From: Anaerosolibacter sp.
GTDB lineage: Bacteria; Bacillota; Clostridia; Peptostreptococcales; Thermotaleaceae
Assembly (NCBI RefSeq): GCF_029240175.1
Contig: NZ_JARBTM010000001.1
Coordinates: forward strand, 124,001 to 188,000
Direction: 5' to 3'
DNA: 64,000 bases
Shown here: one piece after another, positions 59,969-64,000 of the stretch
How positions within the stretch are numbered: position 1 is the stretch's first letter
Layout: every line of letters starts with the position of its first letter
Notes under the pieces: model-generated
What the model was told of the DNA's origin: nothing
Databases searched by the model: none
Seen by the model: only the letters and a program-made list of their open reading frames with translations
Position numbers and translations under genes: made by a program

Positions 59969-60808
59969 TTAATACAATTTTGACAACACGTCCTCATCCA
60001 TGGCAAAGGTGTGCTCCTTGCTTGGAAACTCCATGTCCCTCATTTCTTCGATATACTGCTTACATGCTATTTTCATATCCTCCCCTAATTGAGCATACTG
60101 CTTCACAAATTTAGGCTTAAAATCAGAAAACATGCCCAGCATATCCTGGGTTACCAATACCTGTCCATCACAATACTTCCCTGCACCTATGCCTATGGTA
60201 GGGATGTCTAACTTCTCTGTAATCAATTTAGCCAAGGGCTCTGGCACACACTCCAACACAATAGCAAATACACCTGCTTCTTGAAGCAATAAAGCATCCT
60301 GAATCATTTTTTTTGCCTGTTCTTCACTTTTTCCCTGTACCTTAAAACCGCCGAAAAGATTTACGGACTGGGGTGTCAAGCCTAGGTGACCAATCACAGG
60401 AATTTGTGCTTTAACGATGGCCCTCACCTTGTCTATTACTTCTTCTCCTCCCTCCAGCTTCACTGCATGGGCATTTCCTTCTTGAATCATCCGTCCAGCA
60501 TTACGTACGCTTTCCTCTACACTAACATGATAGGATAGAAAAGGCATGTCGGCAATCACTAAGGCTCTTTTCACACCCCTTGCCACTGCCCTACAATGAT
60601 GAACAATATCCTCTACAGTTACCTGAAGGGTATTTTCATATCCCAGTACAACCATCCCCAATGAATCTCCTACCAACAGACTGTCTACCCCTGCCTCGTC
60701 CAAAAGCTTCGCTGTCGAATAGTCATAGGCAGTGAGCATTGAAATTTTCTCATTTTTCTTTTTAGCTTCTATAAACGACGAAGTTGTAAATTTTTTTCCT
60801 GACATCAT
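59969..60808 (-). CDS. panB: Ketopantoate hydroxymethyltransferase
   Basis: PanB adds a hydroxymethyl group from methylene-tetrahydrofolate to 2-oxoisovalerate. The 279-residue protein has [38 protein letters not shown] (metal Asp), [21 protein letters not shown] and ECVPEPLA...[15 protein letters not shown]. The first ATG (60808) overlaps the stop of the panG-like gene by one base. A second ATG follows immediately. GAGGTG upstream serves either. Confidence 0.95.
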   Translation of the reverse strand: MMSGKKFTTSSFIEAKKKNEKISMLTAYDYSTAKLLDEAGVDSLLVGDSLGMVVLGYENTLQVTVEDIVHHCRAVARGVKRALVIADMPFLSYHVSVEESVRNAGRMIQEGNAHAVKLEGGEEVIDKVRAIVKAQIPVIGHLGLTPQSVNLFGGFKVQGKSEEQAKKMIQDALLLQEAGVFAIVLECVPEPLAKLITEKLDIPTIGIGAGKYCDGQVLVTQDMLGMFSDFKPKFVKQYAQLGEDMKIACKQYIEEMRDMEFPSKEHTFAMDEDVLSKLY

Positions 60809-61674
60809 TACACCTCTTTCAATATATTTTCTAAAGCTGAAATCTTTTTTATATCCTTTAATTTTTCACCAGAAGCAATATCCAAGGTCATCTGACCCAT
60901 TCGCTTATAAAACATCACAGACTCCGGCAATTCCTTTTCAAGAATCTCAATATGTTTTTCTACAGTCAACTGATCCCCTCTCACAATGGGTCCTGTCAGC
61001 GCCTTGGTTGTCCCCATGGCGTCAATATTATGCAGCGTTCCAAGCATCAGAGGCAGCACAGCCTTAAATCCCTCTTCTCGATTAATACCAATGGCATCTA
61101 AATACGTCAAACCCTCATCTATCAATGACACCAAATAATTGGAAAATACACATGCCGCTGCATGATAGAGTCCCTTATGCTCTGTTGAAAGTTTAAAGAT
61201 GGGGTTTCCAAGCTTTTCAAATAAGTCCTCAATGATTGAGATTTTTTCTATATCTCCCTCAAGACCAAAATAAGTATTCTCTAAATCCTTTACTGCTTTC
61301 TCGATCTCAGCAAAAGATTGAAGTGGATGAATAGAATAAATGTAACAGCCTTCTTTGTGAGCTTCTTCTAAATGTGTTGATGGTGCTGCTCCGCTCATGT
61401 GGGCAACAATCTGTCCTTTTCGAAAAAGTTTTCTTTTTGCCAAAGAATTGCATACTTCTTTGATTTCATCATCGGGCGTTGTAATCCATAAAAAATCTAT
61501 TTCACGAAGCAGCTGTTCTTCTTCCTTATAGGCATGGCTATTTGTTTTTGCCGCTGCAATCTGCGCAGACATGAAATTTCTACTAAAATATCCCTGTATA
61601 TGAAAGCCTTTTTTTCTTAAATACATGCCAAAGGCTATTCCGACCTTACCTGCACCAATAAACCCAAATTTCAT
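60808..61674 (-). CDS. Rossmann/DUF2520 oxidoreductase, probable ketopantoate reductase (PanG-like)
   Basis: A 288-residue protein with an N-terminal Rossmann fold ([20 protein letters not shown]) and a helical DUF2520-like C-terminal domain with IHPLQSFA and [18 protein letters not shown]. As first gene of the pantothenate operon, one base before panB, and with no panE in the window, it is the natural candidate for the missing step, reduction of ketopantoate to pantoate. From memory, a PanG family of this type has been reported as an alternative ketopantoate reductase. I rely mainly on context. AAGGAAG precedes ATG 61674. Confidence 0.7.
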   Translation of the reverse strand: MKFGFIGAGKVGIAFGMYLRKKGFHIQGYFSRNFMSAQIAAAKTNSHAYKEEEQLLREIDFLWITTPDDEIKEVCNSLAKRKLFRKGQIVAHMSGAAPSTHLEEAHKEGCYIYSIHPLQSFAEIEKAVKDLENTYFGLEGDIEKISIIEDLFEKLGNPIFKLSTEHKGLYHAAACVFSNYLVSLIDEGLTYLDAIGINREEGFKAVLPLMLGTLHNIDAMGTTKALTGPIVRGDQLTVEKHIEILEKELPESVMFYKRMGQMTLDIASGEKLKDIKKISALENILKEV

Positions 61675-61695
61675 TTACTCACTTCCTTATAGCAG

Positions 61696-61795
61696 AAATC
61701 ACACTCCACTGCCAGCATCGCAAAACAGTGAAGTGTGATTTTAGTTTTCCCAAAAAGGCAACAAAAAAGCCTTTCTGAGCATCACACAAAAAGGC
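61696..61795 (-). promoter_or_regulatory. Pantothenate operon leader: terminator and competing hairpin
   Basis: On the minus strand a terminator-like stem (61795-61790 with 61774-61769) is followed by six U (61768-61763). Closer to the gene is a 16-bp hairpin (61741-61726 with 61711-61696). GUGUGAU in the loop of the first is complementary to AUCACAC in the 5' arm of the second, so the two can exclude each other. The gene-free stretch 61796-62042 upstream shows no known riboswitch core. Confidence 0.45.
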
Positions 61796-62042
61796 ATTAT
61801 CATCCAAATTTACCTTTCCTGTCTCGGTCCTATTGGCTCAGAGCAGAATCCATTAATTTTCATCATTGATCTCGTTGGTATAGTTCTTTCGATACTATCC
61901 GCCCTTATTTTAACACATTCAGATTTCCTTAACAAGAAAAAAAACATTTCATAGATTTTCCATGATTTTTTAAAATACTGTAGAATTTCTTTGCTCATAC
62001 TAATAGTAGTCTTTCTAACTTAAAAGAAAAGAGGTGATATAC

Positions 62043-62279
62043 ATGACAAAACGACCAATGGTACCTGAAGCTAGAGCCGCGCTCAATGAATTCAAAGCAG
62101 AAATCGCAGGAGAACTCCATATGGATATGACCAACAAAACCTTTGGCGGTGAAATCACATCTCGACAAGCAGGCCAAATGGGTGGACAGCTTGGTGGTGA
62201 AATGACCAAGAGACTGGTTGAAAACGCATCAAATGGCATGGTTTATACAAACGATCAACTCCCTCAAGACCTAGATTAA
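62043..62279 (+). CDS. Alpha/beta-type small acid-soluble spore protein
   Basis: A 78-residue SASP that coats and protects DNA in dormant spores. The conserved pattern is visible: VPEARAALNEFKAEIAGEL in the first half and GEITSRQAGQMGGQLGGEMTKRLVE in the second, with the GPR protease-type site at the start of the first block. AAAGAGGTG lies 6 nt before ATG 62043. It establishes spore formation. Expression in such genes is normally by sigma-G, but I did not identify the promoter with confidence. Confidence 0.9.
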   Translation: MTKRPMVPEARAALNEFKAEIAGELHMDMTNKTFGGEITSRQAGQMGGQLGGEMTKRLVENASNGMVYTNDQLPQDLD

Positions 62280-62338
62280 TATTTTTTTACGATAAAACGG
62301 ACATATACGGTATGTCCGTTTTATCGTAAAAAAATATT
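62278..62338 (+). terminator. Exceptionally long perfect terminator hairpin after the SASP gene
   Basis: A perfect 28-bp stem (62278-62305 with 62311-62338) with a 5-nt loop. It contains the stop codon and ends in A/T runs, so it could act in both directions. Confidence 0.8.
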
Positions 62339-62411
62339 TTTATAACAATATGAAACTTTTTCCTATTTTTTACGTCTATATATATAGGGGAACCAATCGG
62401 GGGGTAAAATC

Positions 62412-62828
62412 ATGAAGAAGATACTGCTATTTTTTGTGCTAAGCGCCGTTTGTGTGTTTGGGCTCATAGGCTGCGATGAAGATGAATTGACCAGCAGCAT
62501 GAAGGATTTTAAAATTATCTATGATGTGGATCAGCTCGACCCTGATGTGCAGGAATGGATTGAAGCTACCCAAGAAAGTACAGGTATTTATAAGAATCAA
62601 TTTAGCTGTGGTAATTTCATCCTTATTAGTTTAGGAGATCATCATGATCACTTGATAAAAAATATTGAAGTTAAGAAAGATAATTATGGCTACATCTTTA
62701 ATATCACTTTGAAAGAATCTAGCAGCGATCGACAGTTATTGGATCGTATGCTGATTTCTCCTATCGTCTTAGAAGCTGATGCTGATGATGGTAGCACCAG
62801 ATATGATGTAAAAGTAATTTATCAATAA
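62412..62828 (+). CDS. Small lipoprotein of unknown function
   Basis: A 138-residue lipoprotein: signal peptide with lipobox LIGC (lipidated Cys about residue 21), then an acidic linker and a small alpha+beta domain with two further cysteine-free strands and HDHLIKNIEVKKDNYGYIFNITL. GGGGGG lies about 8 nt before ATG 62412. I do not recognise a family. It is followed by a shared bidirectional terminator. Confidence 0.65.
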   Translation: MKKILLFFVLSAVCVFGLIGCDEDELTSSMKDFKIIYDVDQLDPDVQEWIEATQESTGIYKNQFSCGNFILISLGDHHDHLIKNIEVKKDNYGYIFNITLKESSSDRQLLDRMLISPIVLEADADDGSTRYDVKVIYQ

Positions 62829-62854
62829 ACATGCCTCCTTTACTACATATATAT

Positions 62855-62906
62855 GATATAACAGAAGCATGTCAGCGTATCTAAGCTGACATGCTTTTGT
62901 TATATC
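62855..62906. terminator. Bidirectional terminator
   Basis: Two stacked perfect stems (9 bp and 12 bp; 62855-62863 with 62898-62906 and 62865-62876 with 62885-62896) lie between the convergent genes and include the stop of the minus-strand gene. Confidence 0.8.
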
Positions 62907-63409
62907 AATTCGCTGATTTTCTTTGTTGTCTTTAGCTTCCATTTCCCCTTTTCCCATATAAATAATAAATCTTCCACCTCTTTCCCATGAAGGGTTTCCT
63001 CGTTATCCTTTTCCAAAGAGTACACCTTTAATGCACGAACCCATATGCCATCTGATGTGGGATAATAAATATCTACCTTATAATTCAAATGTTGGTATCT
63101 GTATTCATTCCATTCATACTGCAAGGAATCTTTTAGCAGATCATAGTCTCTCGTTTTATCGTCCCTATATACTGATGCAATATTCTTCATATATCCATTT
63201 AAATTCTTCTTCAGTATGTTGTCTTTCTGCTCTTCAAGTACGTTCCATATGTCTTTCTTAATCTTCATAAAATAAGCTTCATCTTGGTTGGCCTTAAGAT
63301 ACATATCAGCCAACTGATCCTGGTCAGGATAAAGGCTTTGAATATCCATGTTCATAGCAAGAGCGATTAAGAGAATAATGGTGGTTATTAATAAGTAGAA
63401 TTTTTTCAT
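62900..63409 (-). CDS. Exported protein of unknown function
   Basis: A 169-residue protein with an N-terminal signal or anchor helix (about 4-20) and a soluble helical part that ends in two strands (VWVRALKVYSLEKD; DLLFIWEKGKWKLKTTKKI), like many small NTF2-type extracytoplasmic domains. AAAGGAAAA lies just before ATG 63409. The frame extending to 63433 lacks a better site. No function can be given. Confidence 0.6.
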   Translation of the reverse strand: MKKFYLLITTIILLIALAMNMDIQSLYPDQDQLADMYLKANQDEAYFMKIKKDIWNVLEEQKDNILKKNLNGYMKNIASVYRDDKTRDYDLLKDSLQYEWNEYRYQHLNYKVDIYYPTSDGIWVRALKVYSLEKDNEETLHGKEVEDLLFIWEKGKWKLKTTKKISELI

Positions 63410-63435
63410 AAAGTTTTCCTTTCTATTTAACAATA

Positions 63436-63466
63436 AAAGCTATAGAAGATCATTCTTCTATAGCTT
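63436..63466 (-). terminator. Intrinsic terminator of the acidic-protein gene
   Basis: A stem of about 13 bp (AAGCTATAGAAGA-type arms) followed on the minus strand by TTTTATT. Confidence 0.75.
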
Positions 63467-63484
63467 TCCTCAAAAGGCAAATAT

Positions 63485-63910
63485 TTAGTCTCCTACAACC
63501 GTAATCAATCGATTCCCTACATCTCTTAGCTTTAGCTCTCCAAGGGATTCAAAGGAAATGACCAAAATTGTCTTGATTACTCCTTCATCCTCATCATACT
63601 CAAAAGCATAATAATAGGCCAATAAATCTTCTGGCAATACTTCTTCAATCTCTACTGCATATTCATCGGCTTTGTTCATCAGCTCTGAAATAAAGGCTTC
63701 CTCATCTTCATCGATGTCCAATTCCAATTCTTCTTCCTCTAAATCCTTTTTTAATGCTTCTGCATCACATTGTAAAATAAAAGCCAATACATCCTCCCGC
63801 TTTGTTCGGGAAGAAATGTCCATGGTTACATCAAACTCTGTATTATCCTTAATCAGCTTAGATAATTCATCAAATGTATATTGCTTTTTTCCCTCTCGAA
63901 TATCACTCAT
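63485..63910 (-). CDS. Acidic protein of unknown function (141 residues)
   Basis: A strongly acidic cytoplasmic protein (about one third Asp/Glu) with a central run of acidic residues (DLEEEELELDIDEDEEAFI) and a final LRDVGNRLITVVGD. No signal peptide or membrane helix. ATG 63910 follows GAGGG at about 7 nt. The frame remains open to the window edge, but the upstream part matches the end of another gene in a different frame, so I use 63910. No family recognised. Confidence 0.6.
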   Translation of the reverse strand: MSDIREGKKQYTFDELSKLIKDNTEFDVTMDISSRTKREDVLAFILQCDAEALKKDLEEEELELDIDEDEEAFISELMNKADEYAVEIEEVLPEDLLAYYYAFEYDEDEGVIKTILVISFESLGELKLRDVGNRLITVVGD

Positions 63911-63920
63911 ATAACATCCC

Positions 63921-64000
63921 TCATCTTTCGTATATTTTAAGAAACTGAAATTCTTCCATCTCCAGCGATTTAATAAATTGTACCATATTCTCAGATCCAT
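63921..64000 (-). CDS. C-terminal end of an upstream gene (5' part beyond window)
   Basis: A frame entering from the right edge encodes GSENMVQFIKSLEMEEFQF...IYER and stops with TGA at 63921, ten nt before the next start codon. The amphipathic composition and the tight spacing to a ribosome site suggest a real gene end. Only 26 residues are visible, so nothing can be said about function. Confidence 0.35.
   Translation of the reverse strand, partial: GSENMVQFIKSLEMEEFQFLKIYER

Noticed and set aside
61810-61998. 62-codon minus-strand ORF upstream of the pantothenate operon
   Set aside because: No ribosome site, unusual composition, and it covers a probable RNA leader with a terminator downstream.

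Overview
The window reads as chromosome of a low-GC, endospore-forming anaerobe of the class Clostridia; the genus is inference (an Alkaliphilus/Natronincola-like member would fit). Supporting genes are an alpha/beta small acid-soluble spore protein, a SleB-type cortex hydrolase, a ferredoxin-type 2-oxoacid oxidoreductase, FeoAB with Fur boxes, DapL/DapF lysine-peptidoglycan genes, an NhaC antiporter, and Firmicute-style AGGAGG ribosome sites with frequent TTG/GTG starts. I see no prophage, intact transposase, CRISPR array, rRNA or tRNA.

Layout. 0-9 kb: SbcD/YhaO-type nuclease (cut by the window edge), CvfB, deoxynucleoside kinase, DUF4870 protein, a MocR regulator divergent from two GNAT genes and a MATE pump, a small winged-helix-like protein and a HAD phosphatase. 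9-16 kb: RocB-like peptidase, the operon dapF-nhaC-ldcA, and divergent dapL. 16-20 kb: MccF-like peptidase with a GNAT partner and a membrane-anchored PstS-like protein. 20-28 kb: a histidyl-tRNA synthetase behind a histidine leader peptide, SprT-like protease, and a three-gene AddAB-like helicase/nuclease cassette. 28-40 kb: a two-TM protein of unknown function, PAS-PAS-sigma54 activator, frameshifted SleB, feoAB, a frameshifted Gfo/Idh dehydrogenase with a tagaturonate-epimerase-like gene, a DJ-1/PfpI protein, an MFS pump with its own leader peptide and tandem terminators, and ThpR. 40-55 kb: DUF4342 protein, OmpR-type two-component system, MBL hydrolase, EamA, LysE and AzlCD transporters, an ABC system with a CARDB-like large secreted subunit, and envelope proteins. 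55-64 kb: holin-like protein, KorAB, a pantothenate operon (panG-like, panB, panC, panD), SASP, a lipoprotein and small unknown proteins.

The most interesting content is regulatory. At 19937-20200 a consensus promoter, a strong ribosome site and a 16-residue leader peptide with four consecutive His codons precede mutually exclusive RNA pairings and an intrinsic terminator, immediately upstream of hisS. This is a ribosome-mediated attenuator where Firmicutes more often use a T-box. At 39105-39390 a second leader peptide precedes two terminators and an MFS pump, and the end of the leader ORF is complementary to the 5' arm of the first terminator. That architecture matches inducible drug-resistance attenuators.

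Intergenic spaces carry many palindromic elements. Several have arms built of degenerate 6-7 bp repeats (GCTAACN, AAGGTT, GATCNAG), and some enclose GTAGGGGC...GCCCCTAC cores. One such element fills the whole gap between two convergent genes and supplies the stop codon of both.
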